From contig NC_087391.1 of the NCBI RefSeq assembly GCF_963675165.1, forward strand, positions 5,860,126 to 5,924,125: a stretch of DNA of 64,000 nucleotides. Direction: 5' to 3'. Both the position numbers and the translations under genes were made by a program. Of this stretch, positions 1-10,537 are shown piece after piece. Numbering within the stretch: position 1 is the first letter of the stretch; each line of letters begins with the position of its first letter. This DNA comes from Halichondria panicea (lineage: Eukaryota > Porifera > Demospongiae > Suberitida > Halichondriidae). The notes under the pieces were generated by a model. That model ran no database searches. It had not been told where the DNA came from and saw nothing but the letters and a program-made list of their open reading frames with translations.

Positions 1-612
1 AGATCACCTACACACAGGGAGCTGTGTACAAGAGGACGCTACACACTAGTAGACACTCACTCTCTGTTGAACTGCTTTGTCCTCTCAACTCTTCATTCTC
101 CTGAGTCAACTTCTTGATGTGATTAATAGCTCCCTCCAGCACATCCCCATGGCGCTGTGTATGTGTGTGGGCGGTGTGTGTATGCGTGGGGGGTGGGTGG
201 GCGGTGTGTGTGTGTGTGTGCAGACAGGTACCCACCACTCTACCAAGGATCTTAAAGGGCAGACAGGACTCTAATTGTGAAATAGCTGTTGTTATCTTCA
301 ACTTCCTCCGACGCTCAATCTCTTTGTGTGCCTGGCCTCTCTTGGTTGCCACGGCTACAGAGCTCTCATTGGCTGGAGCTTCCGATGTCTTTTTGGCAGT
401 GGGTAATCGGATGACATGTGTAGGGGATGAGAGGTCAAAGGTGACACCATTCACCACATATGGCATTGCACATGTAGCGTCCCCCGTCCTGTGTACGTGT
501 GTGTGAGTGGGTGTGTGTACGTGTGTGTGAGTGGGTGTGTGTGTGTGTGAGGTGGGACTCACTTCTTCTGAGGGAGGACGACCATTACTGGCTTCAACTT
601 CTCCTCTGTCAT
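1..612 (-). CDS. bHLH transcription factor, group B/USF-like (partial, runs off left edge)
   Basis: Three exons are visible on the minus strand. Exon 1 starts at the ATG at 610-612 (MTEEKLKPVMVVLPQKK) and ends at a GT donor near 560. Exon 2 (about 497-240) ends in the basic region and helix 1, with HKEIERRRK followed by LKITTAISQLESCLPF. Exon 3 (about 155-62) gives the second helix, GDVLEGAINHIKKLTQENEE, then a Ser-rich tail with a donor at 61. His and Glu sit at the E-box contact positions 5 and 9, as in USF and Max; position 13 is Lys instead of the usual Arg. Such proteins bind CACGTG-type sites as dimers. No leucine zipper or PAS domain is seen before the edge, so the subfamily is open. 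Intron 2 is TG-rich. Confidence 0.7.
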
Positions 613-951
613 GTCTAGTGCAGCTAGTGCTAGCTAGCTAGGATCTAGGAGTCTCGAAGTATTGGTGGGCGTGGTTATTATTAGCCTCGAGTCTTAGTCC
701 ATCCAGCGTCCTAAAATAGAGGAGGCTGACAGGCCGGATGTTTCCCAAACTAACGACATGAACATAATAATTTGTTTTGTTAATGATCTTTACCCATTGT
801 TTGTTGGACTCGAGCACAAATCTTTCCTCTTATATACTAAACTAGCAGATAGAGATCACAATAATAATTATTGAAATTGCAAATTAATGGAGATTGCAAA
901 TAATAAAAGCAGACACATGATACACTAGCTATAATTATATAATAGGTTGGT
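613..951. other. Intergenic region between ARFGAP1 stop and bHLH start
   Basis: No gene is seen. The region is AT-rich on its right half and must hold the 3' end of ARFGAP1 and the promoter of the bHLH gene. It carries a copy of the short motif tagcctcga near 676 that recurs elsewhere in the window. Confidence 0.6.
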
Positions 952-2913
952 TCAGTTTGCCTTGAGGTCGACATTGCTCCAATCCTCGTTACCCCAATCC
1001 TCCCAACCATCAGTCTTGCCTCCACTTTCTCTAGTCTCGCCTCCACTCTCTTTATTAGCAGCAGTGTCTTCAGTCCAACCAGAGCCCCAATCTTGTGTGG
1101 ACCAATCATCATCCATGAGGTTATGTCCTGTGCTCACTACAGTAGTACCACCTGTGCTACCATAACCCCGGGTCTGGGAGGGAGGAGATGCATCAAATGA
1201 TATCAGCGATGGTTCCTCTTCTGCTGGGGTCTTGTGTTTCTTTGATTTCTTCTTTCGGCTCTTTTTCGGCTTCTCATAAACTGCAGCATCGTCTATTGCA
1301 TCACCATTGTCATGGTGATCGTGGATGTTTGGACCGTCGCCTAGGAGATCGTCAATATCGCGAGGATACTCGTCCTTATCATCTTCTTGTTGTTGTTGCT
1401 TGGTGTGTTGACTGATCTCTGTATCACTGTCATCAGAAGGTTCTCTCTCCATCTTGAAGGAATGCTTCACCTGGACATGTATGGAGGGGGGGATTGTATC
1501 ACACAGACTATGTAGCCACAAGCCCTTGCTGATATCACACAGGTTATGTATAATGATCACCTTAGCAGCTAGTCCTGATGCAGAGGTCTTCATATCATCC
1601 CAGAGGTGACCTTCCTTGACCTTTTGTTTAGTTGGTTCCACCACCTTCTCATTCATGTATCGACCAAACGTGTGTGCCTGCAATAATGTGTGTAGCTAGT
1701 CTCTGCTCCACACTCACACACTACATACTGTTGTGCAGCTAGTCTCTCCTCCACACTCACACACTATGTACGTACCTTCTCAGATGTGGGTTGTAAGACA
1801 TTCTTCTGAATGGAGGTGCCAGCTTGAGATGCCCAGCTACTTGCATTGGACGTGAATGAGCTCCAGCCCTGTAGTATAGAGGTAGAGGCAACAAAGGTGG
1901 AGTGGAGGACCTACCGTGCTGATGGAACCCCAAGTGTTTGAGAGGAACTCCGATTCTTCTTTCTTTGGTGCCTCCACAGTGTTCCCAAATCCACCGTAGC
2001 GTCCTCCCTGACTAGGTGGGAGGTCCCTGGAGGCAGGAAACAATGACAAGAGGTTATTTAATGGGTGGGGGTCTTACTCTGGCTTCTCAGCATTTTGTTG
2101 CTGTCTCCTCCGAAAGAACTCTTCCTTTTGACTGGAGATCTCCTCTCTGCATGTGGACATGCTAGCTATCATACACAGGCCATACACTAGGTATAGGGGG
2201 CTTACAGTGTGTAGGCCTGACTTCCCCCAGCATAAGCACCACCACTGCTATTACTGCTATTACTGTGAGAGGTGGTGGGCTGCTTGACTTGTGCTGTGTC
2301 TATAGACCAGGACCTTCCCTCAGACAAGGCCAGGATCTGTGTGAGGGGGGAGGGGCTTGGTCAATGGCCCCCACACCTGTGTATACGTACTCACCTTGTC
2401 TCTATACAGAGCTGCTCCTCGCGTGCTGTACTTGTGGGACAGAGACATGTCTGCTGTAATGTCAGACTGAGAAGAGAGGAACTCTTGTGCACGACTATTA
2501 CCTCCAACCTGTGTACATAATGAACACAGGAAGCAGCATCCCATAATGACCACACACACACACCACAAGCAGTTCACTACCTGCATCTTCTGTACTTCTG
2601 AGTCCTTCCACTTGTCCATAGTGACAGAGCGCACAAAGCTATGTGGGGGGTGGTCAACGTGTGTGTGTGTGGGGGGGTAGCTCACCTGATGTGAACTCCT
2701 AGACCTCTGTGTTTCCCAGAGCACTCGAGACAGATGAACACTCCATAGCTCACAGACACCCACTGAGGGTTGCGGGCACCACACTCAAAACAAGACTGTA
2801 CAAGAGAGTAGATCTGTTTTTAAGCACACAAGTTGACAATCCAACCAGCTCACATTATTGTTGTATTGTCTCCTAAGCTCTTGTAGTGCTTTTCTTGTTT
2901 CTGGACTCGCCAT
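952..2913 (-). CDS. ARFGAP1: ADP-ribosylation factor GTPase-activating protein 1 (ArfGAP1)
   Basis: Multi-exon gene starting at the ATG at 2911-2913 ([16 protein letters not shown]) and ending at 952. The second exon (about 2795-2688) encodes the ArfGAP zinc finger: [18 protein letters not shown], then [16 protein letters not shown], i.e. C-x2-C-x16-C-x2-C with the catalytic Arg just after it. The following exon has [11 protein letters not shown]. Downstream, joining the exon at about 1950-1916 to that at about 1868-1777 gives [11 protein letters not shown] followed by [14 protein letters not shown], a Ser/Thr-rich amphipathic stretch matching the ALPS curvature sensor of vertebrate ArfGAP1. 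The C-terminal part is acidic, with a Lys-rich patch ([12 protein letters not shown]) and Trp-rich DWG repeats. In other animals the protein triggers Arf1 GTP hydrolysis on curved Golgi and COPI membranes. It is divergent from the next gene, with 264 bp between start codons. Confidence 0.92.
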
Positions 2914-3177
2914 TATCACCACGGGACTAACAAAACCCTTCGCCGGGCCTTGCACTAGCACTACTTACGTTTTGTTGTTGACAAAGAGATTAATGTTGGC
3001 GATCTTTACCAACTGAATTAAGATCCCAGCCTCTCACGGCCTGGAATCGAGGCTAGGTACTTGTCATCCTGTATCATCACCTGCAAAAGGGGGGAGGGGC
3101 TGCCATTGTTTCCTAGCCTACTAGCTAGTGGTGTGCAAGTGGTGTGGAAGACTTGTGTTAGCTGTGAGAGGGTTAAG
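2914..3177. promoter_or_regulatory. Bidirectional promoter region, ARFGAP1 / cadherin-like TPR gene
   Basis: Two divergent start codons are 264 bp apart, so both promoters and both 5' UTRs must lie here, unless there are undetected upstream non-coding exons. A motif ggcctggaatcgaggcta at about 3039-3056 recurs in part near 19102 and 63620. No TATA box stands out. Confidence 0.5.
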
Positions 3178-6100
3178 ATGGATAATGCAGATCTTGGAAA
3201 GCTCAAGTTAGCTCCTGGCAAGCTGGCTCCAAAGTTCAAGGCAGGAGTCACAGAATACAGTGTGATAGTGGCCAGCACTATAGCTGAGGTGAAGCTCTCC
3301 CCACTGACTAGTGACTCAGGAGCTTCCTATGTCATCAAAGTGAGTGGGCTGTTTCCATATATAATAGCTAGCTAATAGCTCTGACCACTAGCTTTGCCAC
3401 TACAGCTAGATAGCTAGATATTGACTTCATGCCAGCTGTCTCCCCTTCACCATTATAGGGAGCAGTGGAGAAGATTGTCCAGCTCACAGAGGGGCAGACA
3501 CACACTGTAGAGATCCTTGTAACTGCTGAGGATGGTAAGGCCACCAAGACCTATACTCTGCTCATACGAAGACTGAGTGCTGATGATGCTAGCTTATCTC
3601 AACTGGAGCTATCAGCTGGAGCCCTCAAACCAGCCTTCAGCCCATTGTTGACTGACTATGAGTGCTACCTTCCCTCCAGCATTGATAGCATCTCTATACG
3701 TGCCAAGACTGAGGATGAAGCTATGAGACTGTCCATGAGTGATGGGTCTCCTCTACGCACCACACTACCTCTCAATGCAGGCAGGACCCTACTGCAACTA
3801 TCAGTGGCCTCTGTTAGTGGCAACACTTCCACTCTCTACTCTGTCAAAGTAGTTAAGAATAGACTGCCCGTTACGCTGCAACTCAAAAGCAGCTCTGACA
3901 AGTATGAATGTGCTGTGTGCTGTGCGGTGGTGGCATGTCCCTCACGAATCAAAGATGGCCCATACGTCTATTGTCACACTTGTCTGGAGGAACTCACTCG
4001 CACTAATAAGATGGATCCATTCACTGGGAAGAAGTTGGGAGAGGAGCAATGGTTCATTGAGGACATCCAACTTGACAATGCACTCACAAAGGAGATGGGT
4101 GTGTGTCCACTATCCTCTGGCAAAGTGGAGGCTAGTCTGGGGACTATTGGAGCAAGGCTCTTGTCCGAGAGAATGAAGGGAGCACAGACTGAAGAGGTGT
4201 GTATTGTGTGTGCATTCATGTGTATGCTATCTCTCTCTGTATACAGGCTACCACTGGGTGTCCTGACTGCAGTAAGAAGGTACCCACTGAGACCATGGCG
4301 GTACACAAGGAGAAGCTATGCTCTGCCAAGCACACACACAAAATCCCCAAACAAGAGGTGGCTCAGTCTATAACTGTTTGACCTAGCTGGATACGTACAT
4401 TCTCTGACAGATAAAGATGAAGCCATGGGAGAAGAGTTTAGTGGACGATTCCCTTGGGGCTGATGTCAAGTCACTGCTGAGGAAAGCAGAGGAACTGGAG
4501 TTACAATACCTTCAGTCACTACCCAAGCCAGGTACTCCAATACACACACTCAGTATACTCATATAGTGTGAGTGTGTTGACAGGGCGTACCCAGCATTGG
4601 CCTGAGGGTAGTGGTCCACTGGACTATCTCCTGGGGGCTGCCAGATGTTATGCCAGTGCCCTCAAGAGCTCACCAAGGGAGACCAAGGCTCATCTAGGAC
4701 TAGGCCTAGTAATGGAGGAGCTCTTCCTAGCACAGGATCTCTATGGACTTAAGAGAGACGTTAGTTGTGTTACGTATTGAAACACTAATTAATATTCCTT
4801 GTACATAATAGTATACATTGTGTATGTACTATAATTATTGTGTGTATTTGCTGCAGGAGTCTGGTTTGCCTGATGAGGGAGAGGCTGAGCGTTCATCAAA
4901 GGAGGAAGAGTTCCTAGCTATCTGTGGTCTCCACGGAGTGTCCCTCTCCTCTCCCCTCCCCCTGCAACTCAAGGCACTAGAGGCAGAGTATCATTCACTC
5001 AAGGAAGCTGGCCAGACACACAAGGCAGAGCATGTACAGTCACTGCACGCATGGAAGTCCAAGAAAATACTGGAGGAGAGTGTACGTTTTGAGTGTGGAG
5101 TGTTTATTTTAGCGTATAGTACAGTACTGTATACATTATCCTGTCCTCCCTACACTAGGCTGGTTCCTACTCTGTGGACAGTGAGAGTCCACTATACAGA
5201 GCCAAGGTCAAGCTACAAGATGCTGTCAGTAGTGATACCTCCAACCCTCTCTCCTGCTATCATCTGGGTCGCCTGTGTCTGCTACTAGGGGAGAGTGAAG
5301 TGGCTATTACTCTCCTCATGTCTGCCTTGTCCCTCAAGCCCACTCACTCGGAGAGCCGCTATTGCTTGGGTCTAGCCCTCAGTACTAGCAACCACTCTAA
5401 GCAACTACTACTACATGGACTATCAGAGTACCTGCGTCAAGGTCAAGAGGTCAACGAGAGCCAACCCAATCCATCCAGACTGACTCTCAAGGAACTGAAT
5501 GCAAAGACACTCTATCGTGCAAGCAACCCCCTCATAGTATGTCACTATAATTATACATGATAACTGACTGGCCTGTATGCATGTACACACGCTCTCATGG
5601 TACTGACTGGCCTGTATGCATGTACACACACTCTCATGGTACTGACTGGCCTGTATGCATGTACACACGCTCTCATGGTACTGACTGGCCTGTATGCATG
5701 TACACACGCTCTCATGGTACTGACTGGCCTGTATGCATGTACACACGCTCTCATGGTACTGACTGGCCTGTATGCATGTACACACACTCTCATGGTACTG
5801 ACTGGCCTGTATGCATGTACACACACTCTCATGATAACTGACTGGCCTGTATGCATGTACACACACTCTCATGGTACTGACTGGCCTGTATGCATGTACA
5901 CACACTCTCATGATAACTGACTGGCCTGTATGCATGTACACACACTCTCATGGTACTGACTGGCCTGTATGCATGTACACACGCTCTCATGGTACTGACT
6001 GGCCTGTATGCATGTACACACACTCTCATGGTACTGACTGGCCTGTATGCATGTACACACGCTCTCATGATAACTGACTGGCCTGTATGCATGTACACAC

Positions 6101-8037
6101 GCTCTCATGGTACTGACTGGCCTGTATGCATGTACACACGCTCTCATGGTACTGACTGGCCTGTATGCATGTACACACACTCTCATGGTACTGACTGGCC
6201 TGTATGCATGTACACACGCTCTCATGGTACTGACTGGCCTGTATGCATGTACACACGCTCTCATGGTACTGACTGGCCTGTATGCATGTACACACGCTCT
6301 CATGATAACTGACTGGCCTGTATGCATGTACACACGCTCTCATGGTACTGACTGGCCTGTATGCATGTACACACACTTTCTGTAGATGGAAGGATTCCTG
6401 AGTCTTGCTAGGTTAGGTGGTGGTGGTCATCTAAGCACCACCCACTGTCTGCTAGCTGTGACTCCTTGTGTAGCATTAGCCTCCCTGCAATGTAGAGGCT
6501 CTACCTTTGAGAAGCTCCTCTGGGCTAGTCTACAAGCACGCTCTGATCTACTCACTCGTCTACACAGTGAGGGGGCGGAGAGTGTACTACGTCATTGCCA
6601 GCAGCTCTCTGGACTGGTATCCTCAACTAGTAGTCTCTCCAACACACCACAAGTCAGGGACTTACAGATGAAGGTGACTCACGTGTGGGCACTATCTATA
6701 GCTAGAAATTTCTGCGCCCCAAAAATTCTGCAAAAAGACTTTCTGCGGATAACATTTCTGCGAATTAAACTTTCAACTGTTAAAGTAGGCATGGTTAATA
6801 AGCATTTGAGGATAATATTTCTGCGTTCACTCATTCGTTTGCAGAATTTTTGGGCCGCAGAAATGTCTAGCTATACAGTACATGCAATTGTCTTCCAAGA
6901 TTGGCTAACTTTGCTTGTACCCCCTCCCCACACACACACACATGTTCACGCCCACACACGCCCACGCACATGGTTCAGGTGTTTGAGTTAGGAGTGGTGC
7001 TACAGCCAAGTAGTAGTGAAGCTCTCTGTTACCTTGGCAACGGACAACTAACGCAATACGATACTACGAATGATGCTATTTGGTTGGACGAAGCGGAGAT
7101 CAGTTTCCGAGCCAGTATAGCAATGGAGGGAAAGACCATATCCCCCACCCACGTTCCTGATGACCTGAAGAGTTCACAATGGTGGAAGAAGATGCAGAAG
7201 ACCACACCCACTACACAGAAGACCACACCCATTGCACAGAAGACCACATCCGCTCAAATTAAACCACCTACGAAGCAAGCAGCAGCTGTTCAGAGGAAAC
7301 CTGTTACCAAGGCAACATCAGCCAAGACCACTGTACGAGGAGCTCCTGTTGCTAGGAAACCAGTAACTGGATCGAAGACAACTCAAGCAAAGGCCGTCAG
7401 CAAGACAACCCCCAATAAACCATTACCAGCATCAGTGGGCGGCACACGAGCCACCCCCTCACCAGCCACCCCCACACCATCCACCCCCTCACCAGCCACC
7501 CCCACACCATCCACCCCCTCACCAGCCACTGTAGGAACCCCTCCTCAGAGTGGAGTGGTGAACAAGCGATCTCATGTCCCCAGACTGGGTTTAGCACGAA
7601 CACTATCCAAGTCCTCCCATGAAGACAAGCGCAAGGAGGCACAGAGTTTGTATAGAGAGGTGATGACAATGGCCCCTCATACACACGATGCTTATATAGA
7701 GCTGGGTGAGATGTTGGTCAAGACAAGACCTCTGGATGCAGTACATGTGTACAGTCAGTATCCATTCTCACAACCTCCAACATTCGATGATGCGTATCTA
7801 CATGGTGAAGTATCACGACTGCTAATGTCAGCTGAGGCTTATGATGATCCACGCCTTGTCTCTAGCATGGTGGCCATGGGACAAGCTCTGGGGATCGGGG
7901 TGTTGGAGAAGCAAGTAGCAGTACTAGAGAATAAGTTCAAGTCAGCTCTCCTCAAGAAGATATACGCTGGTGTCCACAGGAAGCCATTGAATGACCCTGA
8001 TCTACAAGCATTCTTTAAGTTCAAGTGCTGGCTATAA
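3178..8037 (+). CDS. Cadherin-like beta-sandwich / RING-or-U-box-like / TPR protein
   Basis: Many exons, from MDNADLGKLKLAPGKLAPKF at 3178 to a stop at 8035-8037. An in-frame ATG at 3061 lies in what looks like upstream sequence, so the start at 3178 was preferred because the repeat domain begins there. Order of parts: two or three cadherin-like beta-sandwich repeats (about 3178-3870; LSQLELSAGALKPAFSPLLT is typical of that Pfam family); a Cys-rich RING/U-box-like module (YECAVCCAVVACPS, YCHTC, then MDPFTGKKL) at 3900-4050; a C2HC-like finger (TTGCPDCSKKVP...HKEKLC) near 4250-4320; TPR-like helices at 5170-5500 (YHLGRLCLLLGESEVAI); a Lys/Pro/Thr-rich linker with TPSTPSPATP repeats (7200-7560); then more TPR-like helices to the end. 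I do not recognise a named orthologue; a ubiquitin-ligase or scaffold role is inference. Introns hold a 21-copy minisatellite and a MITE-like element. Confidence 0.7.
5557..6385. repeat. 39-bp minisatellite, about 21 copies, in an intron
   Basis: The unit runs tgactggcctgtatgcatgt then acacacgctctcatggtac. Variants differ mainly at g/a (acgctc or acactc) and at catggtac or catgataac. The last copy runs into the acceptor ctttctgtag before the exon at 6386. All six frames are open because 39 is a multiple of 3, which gives several spurious ORFs. Confidence 0.95.
6698..6874. mobile_element. MITE-like element with about 37-bp terminal inverted repeats
   Basis: The left end reads gctagaaatttctgcgcccc then aaaaattctgcaaa. 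The right end, read on the other strand, is gctagacatttctgcggccc then the same aaaaattctgcaaa, so the two ends match almost perfectly over about 37 bp. The flanks carry TATA on both sides, a possible target-site duplication. The inner 100 bp has no ORF. It sits in an intron of the TPR gene. Short, non-coding and terminally inverted, it fits a non-autonomous DNA transposon. Confidence 0.8.
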
Positions 8038-8448
8038 ACATGTACACTAGCTGTGCTGTACAAGTAAGTACTGACTGTTTAGTCTTTAGGTAACGTACAT
8101 GTACACTAGCTGTGCTGTACAAGTAAGTACTGACTGTTTAGTCTTTAGGTAACGTACATGTACACTAGCTGTGCTGTACAAGTAAGTACTGACTGTTTAG
8201 TCTTTAGGTAATGTACATGTACACTAGCTGTGTTTATAGGTAGTAGCAATTTTGTAGTTTCTTAGTATATAGTACGTATGTTCACATGACTAATTATTTG
8301 TGCAAAATATTCTTCCAATAAAGTTTATATAATTATACGATAATATGAAAGTTGATGTGTACTATAAATCAAGGATCTATATAAATAAACAAGAGGGTAG
8401 AGTTATATAGAATGGAATAAAGTTCTCAGCAGAATTGTTTAATAGGTG
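8038..8448. other. Tail-to-tail intergenic region with a 60-bp tandem repeat
   Basis: Three full copies plus a partial copy of a 60-bp unit (acatgtacactagctgtgct...ctttaggtaacgt) occupy about 8038-8232, directly after the stop of the TPR gene. The AATAAA at about 8317 is a likely poly(A) signal for that gene. The rest is AT-rich, with no gene seen. Confidence 0.8.
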
Positions 8449-9903
8449 CTATGTAGCAAAGTCCAGGTCATGCTGTGTCAGCAATTCCTCTACCTCCCTC
8501 TGAGAGCTCACATCCTGCACAGGATAGTGACAATCAATGTACGATGTACAGTAGTGTTATAGAGTGGGGACGGTGTAGTTAGAGCTTGAGGGGTCAGTAC
8601 AATAGCAATACTTACGTCTGGAGTGGTGGTGGGTAGTTGGTAGGCCTTGTGCAGCCACTCTATTGCACTGGGCACATCACTCAGCTTGAGGTGACACTGC
8701 ATGGGAGACCACATAATATGGTTGTACCTTGACCTGTGATTGTGCACATTCTACATACAGGTAATTAGACGTTATGTCCATCACCGTTAGCTACAAACGG
8801 CCTGATTCTGAAAAAGCACACACTTATAATTATAAATACAGAAAATTGACTATTTGGGGCCCCAGTGCTCACCTTGGCAATCATGAGTATGTTTCCCTTC
8901 CAAGCTCCTGGGTTTAGCTCTTCTGCTCTCATGAAGGATTGTAGTGTTTCGTCGTACGTTGCCTCCGGGGGTGTGGCAAACAGAGCAGCGGCAGCTTTCC
9001 TCTCTAACCAGGACAAACCTGCCACCTCATAACACCACCGCCCACTCAGATAATGAAGTGTGGGGTTGATTGGGTTCAGACTAATAGCCCTGTCTATGTG
9101 TTCCTGCACATTGGGAGAGTGTACTGAATGACCTCTAGTGTACTGAATGACCTCTATTGTACAGACATGTTACCTTGTATTCAAAGCCTTGCTCTATCTT
9201 TTGTTGTGTTCCCTGAAACTTTGACATAGAACCGACTGCAGTAGCGTACCACTGATGAGCCTGCCAACAACCATCGTCTAGAGACAGTGCCTCCCTGGCA
9301 TACTCAGCAGCTACACAGGCCATCACACATCATGACAGAGTTGACCTCCTGACCTAACCTCACCTCCAAGTAGCAACTCCTTCTCTGTCTCTGCATCATC
9401 CTGACTGTGCATGGATTGGTGAGTCAGGACTCTGGCCAGTCGCCATAGTAACCCAACATTGTGTGGGTCCCCCTCTAGTCGTTCCTTTATCTCCTTCACT
9501 AGCGCCAGACACACCTCCTCACTCTCCTGAGTGCCACGCCCCCTTTCATCCAGGCCGGCCTCAGAGGTATTAGGCCTAAGGGACACACAATATTATTAGC
9601 CACCATTATTAGAATTACTCACGTTGTTTCAAAGAACTCGTCATCACTGTCTATACTCTCACTCTGAGCAGACACAAAGTCAGAGGTCTCCACACTCCTC
9701 ACACTCCTCCGCCCACGCTCCACACTCTTCACAGCCTCCACAACCTCACGAAGTCTTGCCACCTCGCTGGAGAGAGCTGCTATGGTCCTGGATAGTTGAG
9801 GGTCAGTGCTCTTGTGTCTGGTGAGCAGGCATGCTAGGAGGTACCCCGCACCCAGGCCAGCCAACAATGCCACTGCTGTCCAGGGCGGACTAACACTCGA
9901 CAT
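8449..9903 (-). CDS. Regulator of microtubule dynamics family protein (RMDN1/2/3-like)
   Basis: Starts at the ATG at 9901-9903 and ends at 8449. Exon 1 encodes MSSVSPPWTAVALLAGLGAG, with a membrane helix up to LLACLL, then a short coiled coil and an acidic segment SIDSDDEFFETT that matches the FFAT motif (acidic tract, EFF core) used to bind VAP proteins on the ER. Later exons carry the helical TPR-like domain: LLWRLARVLTHQS, CWQAHQWYATAVGSMSKFQG, EHIDRAISLNPINPTLHYLS, then GRWCYEVAGLSWLERKAAAA with LFATPPEATYDE, all strongly RMDN-like. The membrane anchor plus FFAT suggests the RMDN3/PTPIP51 role at ER-mitochondria contacts. Its first 14 bases overlap the end of CDPF1 in another frame. RMDN2 or RMDN3 remain possible orthologues. 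Confidence 0.9.
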
Positions 9904-10371
9904 TCTTTAGCACCTCCTGCATCAATACAAGAGCTGATAGCAAGCACTACAACTACAGTAGCCAGTACCTGTTGTACTTCTCTAGGGAACTCGGCTATAT
10001 TGCTCTGGACACAGTCTGTACAGAACCGTCGTGTATAGAATATACTGCAAGCTGCACACACAGTCTTGTTACAGAGGCTACAGTGAGAGCCCAGGACCAG
10101 TGGCTGAGGTGAGGGAGTGAAGGGATCACGGGCCAAGTAACTGGGTTCTAGAAGCCTGGAGGGGGTTCAATGGAGGAGCTAGAGTGAATTACAGTAGGCT
10201 AATACGATCACTTATAGAGGCTTATTAAGATGCGCAAACACTTTCAACTCACACGAATGCCTTTGAGAAAGGGTGGCTGGTGCCGAATGAGTGATAGGGG
10301 GTGGACAGGCCGCACTTTTCGCATATAAAAACTCCTTTCTTTTGCAACGAACGCTTCTTCTTGCTTGCCAT
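9890..10371 (-). CDS. CDPF1: Cysteine-rich DPF motif domain-containing protein 1
   Basis: Starts at the ATG at 10369-10371 (MASKKKRSLQKKGVF, then ICEKCGLSTPYHSFGTSHPF). An intron follows, then an exon with LLEPSYLARDPFTPSPQPLV, LGSHCSLCNKTVCAACSIFY and TRRFCTDCVQSNIAEFP, and a short last exon EVLKNVEC ending with TAG at 9890-9892. The DPF motif and the spaced CxxC pairs match CDPF1 along its length. Function is unknown in any animal; the cysteines suggest zinc binding. The last exon overlaps the start codon of RMDN by 14 bases on the same strand (+1 frame). It is divergent from FANCD2. Confidence 0.88.
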
Positions 10372-10537
10372 CGACAGTGAGGTGTCTGGTAAAAGGTCGA
10401 CACATACTCTTGCTACTATTGACGCCGTCACCTTTACCAGATATCTTCAATGAAGGTACCTGGTAAAGAGTCGACACATACTCTTGTAACGGCAGCAGCA
10501 GCTAGCTAGAGCTATTGTACTTGTTCAAGGCACAGCT
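10372..10537. promoter_or_regulatory. Bidirectional promoter, CDPF1 / FANCD2, with 27-bp direct repeats
   Basis: Only 166 bp separate the two divergent start codons. Inside are two near-identical 27-bp direct repeats (10386-10412 and 10460-10486) containing gtcgacacatactcttg, differing by a two-base swap. An inverted half-copy (cctttaccag) lies at 10431-10440 between them. No TATA box stands out. Confidence 0.6.

Noticed and set aside
5557-6385. Overlapping ORFs on both strands with repeated CMYTHSHGTDWPV-type peptides
   Set aside because: They are translations of the 39-bp intronic minisatellite; the unit length is a multiple of 3, so every frame stays open.
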